From: Symbiodinium natans
Lineage: Eukaryota; Sar; Dinophyceae; Suessiales; Symbiodiniaceae
Direction of reading: 5' to 3'
Length of the DNA stretch: 25,000 nt
NCBI GenBank assembly: GCA_905221605.1
Contig: CAJNDS010002128.1
Location: forward strand, 207,501-232,500
Under the pieces are notes generated by a model. It searched no databases. It was not told the DNA's origin and saw only the letters and a list, made by a program, of their open reading frames with translations. The number at the start of each line of letters is the position of its first letter. The stretch's first letter is position 1. Of the stretch, positions 10,694 through 19,389 are shown in pieces. The position numbers and the translations under genes were made by a program.

Positions 10694-11375
10694 CACTTGG
10701 AAGGTTCAGCCTGCGAGCCCCGTTTCATCTCCACAGTCTCGGCCAGGCGTGCCCTTTTGCGCATTCGAGATGCATCAGGCTTGTAGTATCAGACTCGGCG
10801 CAGTGCGAGGTGCTCTTCAATCACAGGGGAAGCTGGTGGAGGATGCGCCCTTCTGTGGGAAGTGAGGGGGTGATACGTATGCTTGTTGGCCGGACACCCG
10901 CGGTGGAGGTCTGCTCGTTCCTGTTCTTATTGTCATGAATACCGCGTTGCTCGTCTTCGCCATCACCTATGTTGGGGAGTTTTTGTTTACAACCTTTTGG
11001 TCTTGGGCCGAACAGGACTTGCGGGACCTCTGGCCTGAGGGGGCCTGAGTTAGTATCCTCCATCTCTGACCTTGAGCCGCCCTCTTCCTCCCAACGGCCT
11101 GCAGCTCATGTCGACATACAGCGCCCGAATTCTCACACAAAAAGTGTATGCCCAGCGCGCAAACAGATTCTGCCAGGCCTAGCTTGGAACTCCCCCGAAG
11201 TTCCAATCCTTTGCTGCGGCATCTGCACGTAAGCCCGGCTTGCCAACAAAAACACCGGCAGTGCCACCTTCGGGGCCCTAGCTTTCGTACATTCTGCTCT
11301 CAAGTATTCGTGGCAGTGCGACGGACGTCAGGACCTGGCGTCAGGCGTGGGCGCGAGTTCAAGATGTAGCTGCTA
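10694..11375. other. Unique sequence upstream of the BRCT-like segment
   Basis: Mixed sequence with short frames only. If the BRCT-like segment at 11.4 kb is an exon, earlier exons should lie here, but I cannot identify the N-terminal half of a BRCT domain. Confidence 0.35.
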
Positions 11376-11684
11376 GTGTTGCTAGCTAGTGCACGCTTGA
11401 TCCCAGCACGCGAAGGTCGAAAGGCTACGGCCATTCATGTCGTGAGCCCGGAATATGTGGAAGATTGTGGAAGGACGTATAGAAAGCGCATGATCAGAAC
11501 GTATGATGAGAGATATGCAGGCAGCGCTACAAGCTGGCACGTCTCGCGGTGCCGACCTCACAGGCCTTTGTGTCTTCGTTGTGTCTCCTTGCAGAGCATG
11601 TTGAAGATTTTCGAAGAAACGAATCTCAATCTTCGCATTGCGCCTTTTCTGCTTCAGCTCGGGGGTGAGCCAAGAACCAGTTGA
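11376..11684 (+). CDS. Possible exon or remnant encoding part of a BRCT-like domain
   Basis: In this 102-codon frame, residues 8-31 resemble the second half of a BRCT domain: a Leu-Ile strand (8-9), a charged AREGRKA stretch, then IHVVSPEYVEDC at 20-31. BRCT domains bind phosphoproteins in DNA repair, checkpoint and FCP1-type CTD phosphatase proteins, and typically have V-V-x-P-x-W-hydrophobic-x-x-C/S here. In this copy Tyr replaces the Trp, and the loop before it is a few residues shorter than usual. The first half of the domain (GG and TH motifs) is not in frame upstream. A cttgcag acceptor-like site ends at 11594, after a pyrimidine-rich stretch, and a gtgag donor-like site lies at 11665, so 11595-11664 could be a separate exon. 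It could be a fragment of a live gene or a pseudogene. Confidence 0.3.
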   Translation: MLLASARLIPAREGRKATAIHVVSPEYVEDCGRTYRKRMIRTYDERYAGSATSWHVSRCRPHRPLCLRCVSLQSMLKIFEETNLNLRIAPFLLQLGGEPRTS

Positions 11685-12653
11685 CGTCAGTTTGCATATG
11701 CCGGAAAGCTCCGGAGAGTACCAATCGGATGTCATGCAGAAACGAGAGAAGTCAACGAACTTCGGGATCCTAAGGTGCCCGTAATCTGTCGCTGCAGGAC
11801 CATATCATGTGCTTGAACACATCGTCTTTCAGCAACTCGCCAGCAATTCGCAAGAATTGCACTGCACCTGCACTCCAGGAGAGGATGGCATTGGCAAGGC
11901 ATGAGCTTGCCTTCGCCTGAGGAGGAAAAGGCACTGCACGGCACCCCCCCATTGTTGGATTTCTGACTGTGAGGCAAAAAAGGGAACGTCCACTCCCAGT
12001 CGGCAACTCAGCAACTCATTGCATCTGCGAAGGTGTTGTTTCCAAGCTGCGTGGCATGCAGACATGTCATACATGGGCAATTAACCTTGGCACGGATCCG
12101 GTGCTCTCGTTGCAAGCCTTGTCTGAACAAGTCCTTCGTTGGAGCTCAGAAGATTGCTTCGAGGATATAATTGCATGTTAAGGGGCGGGGGCATGGAAGG
12201 CAACACGTACATGACACGACATTCTGTCTTAAAGGGCCGGTTATGTGGATGGTGGAAGGCTGATAAAGAAGAGTGGCCTCACTGGGTCTTTCTCATACTT
12301 TGTGCTACTTGTATCAGCTCATGGCATCTCATCGCTGCAAGCTCTGATGAAGGCTTGACCAGTGCATCGACGGCCGCAGTCACCGCTCACAATGAAGGCA
12401 TGTAATGTAGATTCCAATGTAGACCTGTCGAGACAGGTGGCTCAAAGGTTGCAAATGTTGCAGAGGGTGAGCTGCAAAATAGTAAGGGCTAAGCTTCGAG
12501 TAACCGAACTCCCTGGAGGCAGTCCAGTCGCAGCGTCACCACAGTCTCCAGCCCGCCCTGCGTCTCCACTCGCGGCAAGGCACGGCACTCCGGCAGAGCC
12601 GAAATATGAGAAAGGTACATGTAGAGAGAGAGACAGTTGGATGTAGTCTGTGG
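11685..12653. other. Unique sequence, no gene recognised
   Basis: The frame 12362-12646 (+, 94 codons) has a helical first half and a Ser-Pro-Ala-rich linker (GGSPVAASPQSPARPASP), a composition seen in disordered protein regions. No domain is recognised. The remaining frames are short and overlapping. Confidence 0.3.
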
Positions 12654-12838
<185 letters not shown>

Positions 12839-13721
12839 CTTTTCTGGACCGGTCAGTTTCCGATTCAAGTCACATGCCTATTTGGCAAGTGAGGTTTCGT
12901 CCTGCCAGGAGTGTATTACAACTGAGCACTCTCTAAACAAATTTGCGGCCGATTTTTTCACCTTCTATGCCGACCAAGTCTGATGCTGCTGGTGGGAGAA
13001 ATAGGCGGAACTTCAGAAAGAGATCTCAAGGCTGCGCATATTGAGGTGCTCGCAGTACTTCCGATGCTGCTCTACACTGGAACTGATATGGCCATCTACC
13101 CTAAACTCTACACTGTGGAGGAGGGTTGTAGGCGTCGCCTATCGGAACGGAAGCCAGCTGCGCAATCCTTCTTTGGCACACCTTCGATGGAATCATCCAG
13201 GATGTCTCGCTGGCGTTGTCGCAGCTTCACTTCCACCGTATCGTCCATGCTCATACACACTTGGGCGTCCATGTCGCCATTGGGTCTTGGAGAAAATTAA
13301 CTTAGATCTGGGAGGCAATGCGGCCAAAGCTATCTACCCTGTCTCGGGGAGACCTTCGTCGGCCACCTTTGGCCAACAAATCTGATGTGGCACCTGCGCG
13401 CTGTCGACTATGTTATGCAGCCGTCGGACGTAGTCCAAGGATGTTGAGCTGTCCAGCATTCTACAACCTTTGTGTCTCAAAATCGATGTGCTAACAACGT
13501 TGCATTGCGCATTGCATTGCACCATATTGCGCCTGAAAGACGCGGACGTCGTCCGGGGCTGCAACTGACCTGGCTAAGCCGGACACAGCAAGCAGAGACA
13601 GACTGCTCCCAGCGGAGCACTACCGCCGAGGCCGACTCTCCGGGCTCTGTTGCCCCAGATCCCCACAGAGGAAGCTACCTAGTGCCGCTAGATGCAGCGT
13701 TCGATCTCAGTGTGCGCGGCG
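12839..13721. other. Unique sequence, no gene recognised
   Basis: Overlapping frames (12983-13300 and 13041-13385 on +, 13334-13564 on -) read protein-like but match nothing I know. A small gcattgc repeat lies near 13501-13520. Confidence 0.35.
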
Positions 13722-14020
13722 GCAGCGGCCTGAGCAAGCCTATCTTCGAGTGAGGTTCCCTCTTGAACTCCTCCTAGTGGGGTGGGTTTGGGGCGGATTT
13801 TGGGTTTAGGCCTTGCCTTGAGTTGGTTCCTCCTTTTTACTCTGGAAGCAGCAGCGGCTTGAGAATGACTCATGTCTCAGTGAGGTCTCTCCTACTTTTA
13901 ACTGCTCAAAGCCCTCGCGCTGCTCACTTTAACCTTTTGCTGTCCTCCCTTGTGGGGTTTAGCTTGATGCAATAGCAGCAGGGGCTTGACACTTGACTCT
14001 TCTCCCAGTGAGGTCCCCAC
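13722..14020. repeat. Three diverged tandem copies of a unit of about 128 bp
   Basis: The motif gcagcggcttga followed after about 17-20 bases by agtgaggt occurs at 13722, 13851 and 13978, with spacings of 129 and 127 bp. The intervening parts also share a gtggggt segment. Read on the minus strand, each copy has cctcact followed by a ccgctgctgc-type stretch, and the frame 13688-13873 (-) covers part of it (TSLEDRLAQAAAAAH). This is either an old tandem duplication or repeated short exons. Confidence 0.5.
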
Positions 14021-15427
14021 ATGCAGTCCTCTAGCGTAGCTCCCCCATGGCAGGAACTCTCATTCTTTACCCTTGATGCCCGCCAGCGTGGTACGTACCT
14101 GCGCACGTGTTCGAAGTGAAAAATGCTGTTGCTGTTGCTGTAAGAGGTGCTAGTGCCGTTTATTGGAAGAACGCGGAGCTGTCTAGTCAACGTAGAGCGC
14201 CTGCGGACAGCCAGTCAGGACCGGGGCCGCGGCCGCCGTGAACAGCTACCAGTTCCCCCTTGGCCGCGAGGTGCAAGTGTAGTATGGCGTGGTGGAATGC
14301 ATCTGTGTTGCATTTCTTGGTTTTTTTGGTCGCAATTTCACATGTCGTGGTAAACCGAAAATGCTTCAAAGTTCCGGGGTTGAACTCAGGCTCTGTGCCA
14401 ACCCGAAAGTCCCAAAGCCTTGACCGAATGACCGAACACCCAATGAAACCATCGAAACCAGTGGGCGAGATGGCCTTTGAACGTTCAAGGTCCGAATTTC
14501 TGAATGGACATCCTCATTGGAGTCTCATTGGCCTCATGCGCTCACAGTGCCATCAATACCAAGCCCAAGAGGGGCAAGGGCGCAATGTTGTAGTCTTCGT
14601 GGGTTTCTGTCTTTAGTGGTCCACATCAGAAGCTTGGTCATTTTTTTCCTTGTTTGGGTCCGAGCAGCTTATTCCTCGTTCCAATAGTTTTGATACGGAT
14701 GCCTTTGGCCATCGCTCCTGCCGGATTGGTACCAAGCATCAGAGGCCGATTCAATCCTGAGTGAGTGTTTCAGGCCACAAGACACCCCGAGCAATTGACC
14801 GGCGCCGTTTGGCCTCGTCTAATTGGCTGGCCAGAGATGCAGCGTATGTTATCGACTACAAACAACAACGCAACTTCACAAACAGTTCATGGCCCCAACA
14901 ACTACCAATGATTGCCCTCTTGGCTTTGTATGGCGGCCAGTCTTGTGAAAGGTGCATACGTTGCCAGCTTCCAGGCGCAGAGAACCTTCAGTCATTGGTG
15001 TCCAGCGCAGGTCGCTGATCCTTTCTTGGTTTTAATTTCTTGGTCCCAATTTGGAAGGTCAGCTCTGGCGGAACCAGGCAAATCGGGGCACATCGTTTCA
15101 AAACCACAAGAAGTGGCTCCTCTGACGTATCAGCTCGTGTAAAATACCGACAGATGGCATATGCAAGGTTATCTACTTGAAGTGCGAGACTTTGAGCGCA
15201 ATTCCACGGCAAACAAACAAAAAACACCTGCGCAGCCTTTCAGATCTAAGGCTTTGCAACGCAGTGCCCAATTGCTGGGCAAACCTGTGGATGACCCGGA
15301 ACAGAGCACCGTGGAGAGCTTGAGCGCATCGAGCACGTCCAAAGCGCATGTGCTTGTGTCTCAAACAGTGACTTGACTGCGTTGTGCATGACCCCCTTTT
15401 GGCTGGTTTTGTTCTTTTTATGTGTAT
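14021..15427. other. Unique sequence, no gene recognised
   Basis: Several short frames. The one at 15161-15376 (+) ends in a Ser/Thr-rich tail (STVESLSASSTSKAH) and is crossed by an acceptor-like ctttcag at about 15238-15244. It could be a terminal exon, but no family is recognised. Confidence 0.35.
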
Positions 15428-15475
15428 GTATATATATATATATATCTATATATATCTATATATATATATATATAT
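15428..15475 (+). repeat. TA dinucleotide run
   Basis: TA repeats with two tatcta interruptions, forming the 5' end of a compound microsatellite. It is prone to cruciform extrusion and to slippage. Confidence 0.95.
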
Positions 15476-15554
15476 GCATGCATGCTTGCGTGCATGCATG
15501 CGTGTGTATATGTATGTATGTATGTACGTACGTACGTACGTACGTACGTACGTA
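15476..15554 (+). repeat. CATG / GTGC and TACG tetramer section
   Basis: catgcatgc and ttgcgtgcatgc units lead into a perfect TACG run at 15525-15554. Every unit here is self-complementary or close to it. Confidence 0.92.
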
Positions 15555-16038
15555 TGTATGTATGTGTGTATGTGTGTATGTATGTTTGTATGTACGTATG
15601 TATGTATGTATGTATGTATGTATGTATGTATGTATGCATATGTGTGTGTGTATGTATATGTGTATGTGTGTGTATGTGTGTATGTATGCGTGTATGTGTG
15701 TGTATGTATGTGTGTATGTATGTGTGTATGTGTATGTGTATGTGTGTATGTATGTATGTATGTATGTATGTATGTATGTATGTATGTATGTATGTATGTA
15801 TGTATGTATGTATGTATGTATGTATGTATGTATGTATGTATGTATGTGTGTATGTGTGTATGTGTGTATGTGTGTATGTGTGTATGTGTGTATGTGTGTA
15901 TGTGTGTGTGTATGTATGTGTGTATGTATGTATGTATGTATGTATGTATGTATGTATGTATGTATGTATGTATGTATGTATGTATGTATGTATGTATGTA
16001 TGTATGTATGTATGTATGTATGTATGTATGTGTATATA
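15555..16038 (+). repeat. TATG / TGTG tetramer microsatellite
   Basis: About 480 bp of TATG with blocks of TATGTGTG. The longest nearly pure TATG stretches are about 15747-15845 and 15925-16030. Frames on both strands give repeated Met-Tyr-Val-Cys or Ile-His-Thr-Tyr peptides, which are not genes. Confidence 0.97.
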
Positions 16039-16131
16039 CATTTATATAGACACGCTACCGGGCCCCTTGTTTTTGCTTAGCCTGGCTGCAAAGGTTTCAA
16101 AGCCACGGTTGATACCTCTCATGTGTGCAAG

Positions 16132-16209
16132 AGACAGACGGCCAGACGGGCAGACGGTCAGACGGTCGGTCAGACGGTCGGTCGGACGGTCAAATGGTCG
16201 GACGGTCGA
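16132..16209 (+). repeat. CAGACGGT / GGTCGGAC tandem repeat
   Basis: Units of 4-8 bp built from cagacggt, ggtcggt and ggacggtc sit between the TATG microsatellite flank and a poly-C run. Confidence 0.85.
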
Positions 16210-16297
16210 CCCCCCCCCCCCCCCCCCCCCCCCCCGGCCCCCGCAAACCCCCACCCCCAAACCCCCCCCGCTTCCCCTCAGCCCTGCCACCCCCCGT
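16210..16297 (+). repeat. Poly-C run and C-rich tail
   Basis: A run of 26 C at 16210-16235, then a C-rich tail with short a and g interruptions. Confidence 0.93.
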
Positions 16298-16544
16298 TTT
16301 TATTAGCCAGTTTGCTTCAAAGCATATGAGTCTGTCGTGCAAGCTTGCGTTTCAGATTTCCTACGAAAAGAAAAGTAGTATGAATCCTATGAAAATATCG
16401 AGGCAATAAAAAATCCGAGGAAGAACCCAGAAAATCGAACAAAAAAGAAAAAGACCCAAAACCAACAGTAGACCCCCCAAAACAAACTCCTCCCTTCGCC
16501 CCTTATACCAATGTCTACATCTACGCTCTACTAAACTTTATAGT
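16298..16544. other. Short A-rich spacer
   Basis: An A-rich stretch (aaaaatccgagg, aaaaaagaaaaagaccc) between two C-rich tracts, with no gene. Confidence 0.5.
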
Positions 16545-16850
16545 CCCCCCCCCCCCCCCCCCCTCCCCCTCCCCCCCTCCCCCCCCTCCCCCCTCCCCCC
16601 CTCCCCCCCCCTCCCCCCCTCCCCCCCTCCCCCCCTCCCCCCCCTCCCCCCCTCCCCCGCTCCCCCCCTCCCCCCCCTCCCCCCCTCCCCCCCTCCCCCC
16701 TCCCCCCCTCCCCCCCCCTCCCCCCCTCCCCCCCTCCCCCCCTCCCCCCCCCCTCCCCCCCTCCCCCCCCCCCCCTCCCCCCCCCCCCCCCCCCCCCTCC
16801 CCCCCCTCCCCCCCCCCCCCCCTCCCCCCCTCCCCCCCCCCCCCCTCCCC
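16545..16850 (+). repeat. 306-bp tract of only C and T (CCCCCCT type)
   Basis: Runs of 5-14 C are separated by single T with essentially no other base (one G near 16660). On the complementary strand it is G-rich and would be strongly quadruplex- and triplex-prone. A minus-strand frame (16531-16944) encodes Gly with scattered Arg and Glu, an artefact of the tract. It marks the boundary between mostly unique sequence and the repeat block. Confidence 0.97.
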
Positions 16851-16862
16851 GTGTGCAGCTTA

Positions 16863-16963
16863 AATAGGGTTTATTTGGAAGCTGGCACTCGTGTTCACAA
16901 GAGGAAAAAAGGCCCCAAAACGTATACTTATTTACAAGAGCCAACTTCCAAATAGACCCTATT
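16863..16963. mobile_element. Small element with inverted ends, MITE-like
   Basis: The ends are inverted repeats of about 24 bp (arms near 16863-16886 and 16940-16963, two mismatches) that begin AATAGGG and end CCCTATT, around an unrelated core of about 53 bp. TTA flanks both sides (16860-16862 and 16964-16966), which would fit a TTA target duplication like that of PIF/Harbinger-type miniature elements. TTA is common, and one copy shows no mobility, so a simple hairpin (for example an RNA processing or terminator structure) is equally possible. Confidence 0.35.
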
Positions 16964-16989
16964 TTAGGTCCTAGGGGGGTCCCAGGCCT

Positions 16990-17071
16990 GAATTAAATAT
17001 GAAGGCCCCGATTTAAATATGAATATTTAATTCTGGAGCTTCATATTTAAATTATTTAATTCGGGCCCGGG
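16990..17071. repeat. Palindrome A0, partial
   Basis: Lacks the left CCCGGGCCC arm; the loop (gaaggccccg...tggagcttc) is in the forward orientation with a few substitutions. Marks the left edge of the array. Confidence 0.85.
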
Positions 17072-17115
17072 AATTAAATAATTTAAATAATTTAAATAAT
17101 TTAAATAATTTAAAT

Positions 17116-17269
17116 CCTGGAGGGGGGGGGGCGGGCCTCCTCCCGCAGGAGGAATTAAATAATTTAAATATGAAGGCCCCGAATTAAATATTAATATTTA
17201 ATTCGGAGCCTTCATATTTAAATTATTTAATTCTTCCTGCGGGAGGAGGCCCGCCCCCCCCCCTCCAGG
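17116..17269. repeat. Palindrome B0
   Basis: 154 bp. The G-run, GCGGGCCTCCTCCCGC arm and AT-rich arm are mirrored on the right; the loop centre aaatattaatattt is perfectly symmetric. Confidence 0.9.
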
Positions 17270-17331
17270 ACTTAAAATATTTAAATTATTTAAATTATTT
17301 AGAATATTTAAATTATTTAAATTATTTAATT

Positions 17332-17431
17332 CCCGGGCCCGATTTAAATAATTTAAATATGAAGGCCACGATTTAAATATGAATATTTAATTCGGGAGCT
17401 TCATATTTAAATTATTTAATTCGGGCCCGGG
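17332..17431 (+). repeat. Palindrome A1, loop forward
   Basis: 29-bp arms around a 42-bp loop at 17361-17402 that reads gaaggccacg...cgggagcttc. The arms differ at one base (gattt on the left, aattc on the right). Confidence 0.93.
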
Positions 17432-17450
17432 AAATTTAAATAATTTAAAT

Positions 17451-17605
17451 CCTGGAGTGGGGGGGGCGGGCCTCCTCCCGCAGGAAGAATTAAATAATTT
17501 AAATATGAAGGCCCCGAATTAAATATTAATATTTAATTCGGGGCCTTCATATTTAAATTATTTAATTCCTCCTGCGGGAGGAGGCCCGGCCCCCCCCCCT
17601 CCAGG
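17451..17605. repeat. Palindrome B1
   Basis: 155 bp with a symmetric loop centre. The left GC arm carries caggaagaatt, the same variant as B2, which shows that B1 and B2 have the same orientation. Confidence 0.9.
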
Positions 17606-17685
17606 ATTTAGAATATTTAAATTATTTAAATTATTTAAATTATTTAAATTATTTAAATTATTTAAATTATTTAAATTATGTAATT

Positions 17686-17785
17686 CCCGGGCCCGATTTA
17701 AATAATTTAAATATGAAGCTCCCGAATTAAATATTCATATTTAAATCGTGGCCTTCATATTTAAATTATTTAAATCGGGCCCGGG
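17686..17785 (-). repeat. Palindrome A2, loop inverted
   Basis: The loop at 17715-17756 (gaagctcccg...cgtggccttc) is the exact reverse complement of the A1 loop, while the left arm is unchanged. The two 29-bp arms are a perfect match here. Confidence 0.93.
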
Positions 17786-17826
17786 AATGGGAGCTTCATA
17801 TTTAAATTATTTAAATCGGGCCCGGG
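17786..17826. repeat. Extra partial copy of an A right half
   Basis: Directly after A2 there is a second gggagcttcatattt... right half ending GGGCCCGGG. It keeps the gggagcttc loop end of forward units although A2 itself is inverted, so it may be a leftover of the rearrangement. Confidence 0.85.
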
Positions 17827-17870
17827 AATTAAATAATTTAAATAATTTAAATAATTTAAATAATTTAAAT

Positions 17871-18025
17871 CCTGGAGGGGGGGGGACGGGCCTCCTCCCG
17901 CAGGAAGAATTAAATAATTTAAATATGAAGGTCCCGAATTAAATATGAATATTTAATTCGGGGCCTTCATATTTAAATTATTTAATTCCTCCTGCGGGAG
18001 GAGGCCCGGCCCCCCCCCCTCCAGG
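17871..18025. repeat. Palindrome B2
   Basis: 155 bp; the loop centre is aaatatgaatattt. It lies between two inverted A loops but keeps the B1 orientation (caggaagaatt on the left), so the A inversions are local. Confidence 0.9.
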
Positions 18026-18084
18026 ATTTAAATTATTTAAATTTAAATTATTTAAATTATTTAAATTATTTAAATTATTTAATT

Positions 18085-18184
18085 CCCGGGCCCGATTTAA
18101 ATAATTTAAATATGAAGCTCCCGAATTAAATATTCATATTTAAATCGTGGCCTTCATATTTAAATTATTTAAATCGGGCCCGGG
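18085..18184 (-). repeat. Palindrome A3, loop inverted
   Basis: The loop at 18114-18155 is identical to that of A2, and the 29-bp arms match perfectly. Confidence 0.93.
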
Positions 18185-18219
18185 AATTAAATAATTTAAA
18201 TAATTTAAATAATTTAAAT

Positions 18220-18375
18220 CCGGGAGGGGGGGGGGGCCGGGCCTCCTTTTGCAGGAGGAATTAAATAATTTAAATATGAAGGCCCCGAATTAAATATTCA
18301 TATTTAAATCGAGGCCTTCATATTTAAATTATTTAATTCCTCCTGGGGGAGGAGGCCCGCCCCCCCCCCTCCAGG
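18220..18375. repeat. Palindrome B3
   Basis: About 156 bp. The left arm variant ccttttgcagg is shared with B5, and the loop centre is aaatattcatattt. Confidence 0.9.
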
Positions 18376-18409
18376 ATTTAATTATTTAAATTATTTAAAT
18401 TATTTAATT

Positions 18410-18509
18410 CCCGGGCCCGATTTAAATAATTTAAATATGAAGGCCACGATTTAAATATGAATATTTAATTCGGGAGCTTCATATTTAAATTATTTAATTC
18501 GGGCCCGGG
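18410..18509 (+). repeat. Palindrome A4, loop forward
   Basis: The loop at 18439-18480 is identical to that of A1. Confidence 0.93.
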
Positions 18510-18545
18510 AATTAAATAATTTCTAATAATTTAAATAATTTAAAT

Positions 18546-18697
18546 CCTGGAGGGGGGGGGGGGCGGGCCTCCTCCCGCAGGAGGAATTAAATAATTTAAA
18601 TATGAAGGCCCCGAAGTAAATATTCATATTTAAATCGAGGCCTTCATATTTAAATTATTTAATTCCTCCTGGGGGAGGAGGCCCCCCCCCCTCCAGG
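18546..18697. repeat. Palindrome B4
   Basis: About 152 bp; shorter right C-run and one loop change (gaagtaaat). Confidence 0.9.
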
Positions 18698-18732
18698 ATT
18701 TAAATTATTTAAATTATTTAAATTATTTAATT

Positions 18733-18832
18733 CCCGGGCCCGATTTAAATAATTTAAATATGAAGGCCACGGTTTAAATATGAATATTTAATTCGGGAGC
18801 TTCATATTTAAATTATTTAATTCGGGCCCGGG
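18733..18832 (+). repeat. Palindrome A5, loop forward
   Basis: The loop at 18762-18803 has one substitution (ccacggttt) relative to A1. Confidence 0.93.
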
Positions 18833-18894
18833 AATTAAATAATTTAAATAATTTAAATAATTTAAATAATTTAAATAATTTAAATAATTTAAAT

Positions 18895-19052
18895 CCGGGA
18901 GGGGGGGGGGGCCGGGCCTCCTTTTGCAGGAGGAATTAAAAATTTTCAATATGAAGGCCCCGAATTAAATATTCATATTTAAATCGAGGCCTTCATATTT
19001 AAATTATTTAATTCCTCCTGGGGGAGGAGGCCCGCCCCCCCACCCCTCCAGG
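18895..19052. repeat. Palindrome B5
   Basis: Shares the ccttttgcagg variant with B3, which suggests a higher-order duplication of two units. It has small changes near aaaaattttcaat on the left and cccaccc on the right. Confidence 0.9.
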
Positions 19053-19115
19053 ATTTAAATTATTTAAATTATTTAAATTATTAAAATTCTTTAAATGTTT
19101 TTAAATTATTTAATT

Positions 19116-19215
19116 CCCGGGCCCGATTTAAATAATTTAAATATGAAGGCCACGATTTAAATATGAATATTTAATTCGGGAGCTTCATATTTAAATTATG
19201 TAAATCGGGCCCGGG
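19116..19215 (+). repeat. Palindrome A6, loop forward
   Basis: The loop at 19145-19186 is identical to that of A1. The right arm has the gattt-type base plus one extra change (attatgtaaat). Confidence 0.92.
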
Positions 19216-19250
19216 AATTAAATAATTTAAATAATTTAAATAATTTAAAT

Positions 19251-19386
19251 CCTGGAGGGGGGGGGGCCGGGCTTCCTCCCGCAGGAGGAATTAAATAATT
19301 TAAATATGAAGGCCCCGAATTAAATATTCATATTTAAATCGGGGCCTTCATATTTAAATTATTTAATTCCTCCTGCGGGAGGGCCC
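19251..19386. repeat. Palindrome B6, truncated
   Basis: The right GC arm breaks off in cctgcgggagggcccc, where the TCATC microsatellite begins. Marks the right edge of the array. Confidence 0.88.
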
Positions 19387-19389
19387 CCT

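Larger units (their letters stand above)
16985..19386. repeat. Array of alternating palindromes A and B with AATTTAAAT linkers
   Basis: Seven repeats of a compound unit, each with a 100-bp palindrome A (ends CCCGGGCCC/GGGCCCGGG), a linker of AATTTAAAT nonamers, a palindrome B of about 155 bp (ends CCTGGAGGGGG/CCCCCTCCAGG), and another nonamer linker. Successive A starts (17332, 17686, 18085, 18410, 18733, 19116) are 354, 399, 325, 323 and 383 bp apart; the A and B lengths hardly change, and most of the difference comes from the linkers. A0 is partial at the left end and B6 is cut at the right end by the TCATC repeat. No protein, promoter or transposase is visible. Confidence 0.95.

Noticed and set aside
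14340-14400. tRNA-like T-loop (ggggttgaactcagg)
   Set aside because: No matching acceptor, D or anticodon arms at the required distances.
15373-16306. Open frames of more than 200 codons (Met-Tyr-Val-Cys, Ile-His-Thr-Tyr)
   Set aside because: Translation of TATG/TGTG repeats; open in several frames on both strands at once.
16531-16944. Glycine-rich protein on the minus strand
   Set aside because: It is the translation of the C/T tract, with a constant GGG codon pattern set by base composition.
16985-19386. Autonomous transposons or a CRISPR-like palindromic array
   Set aside because: No transposase frame, no target duplications around A or B units, and spacers are simple AATTTAAAT repeats of variable number.
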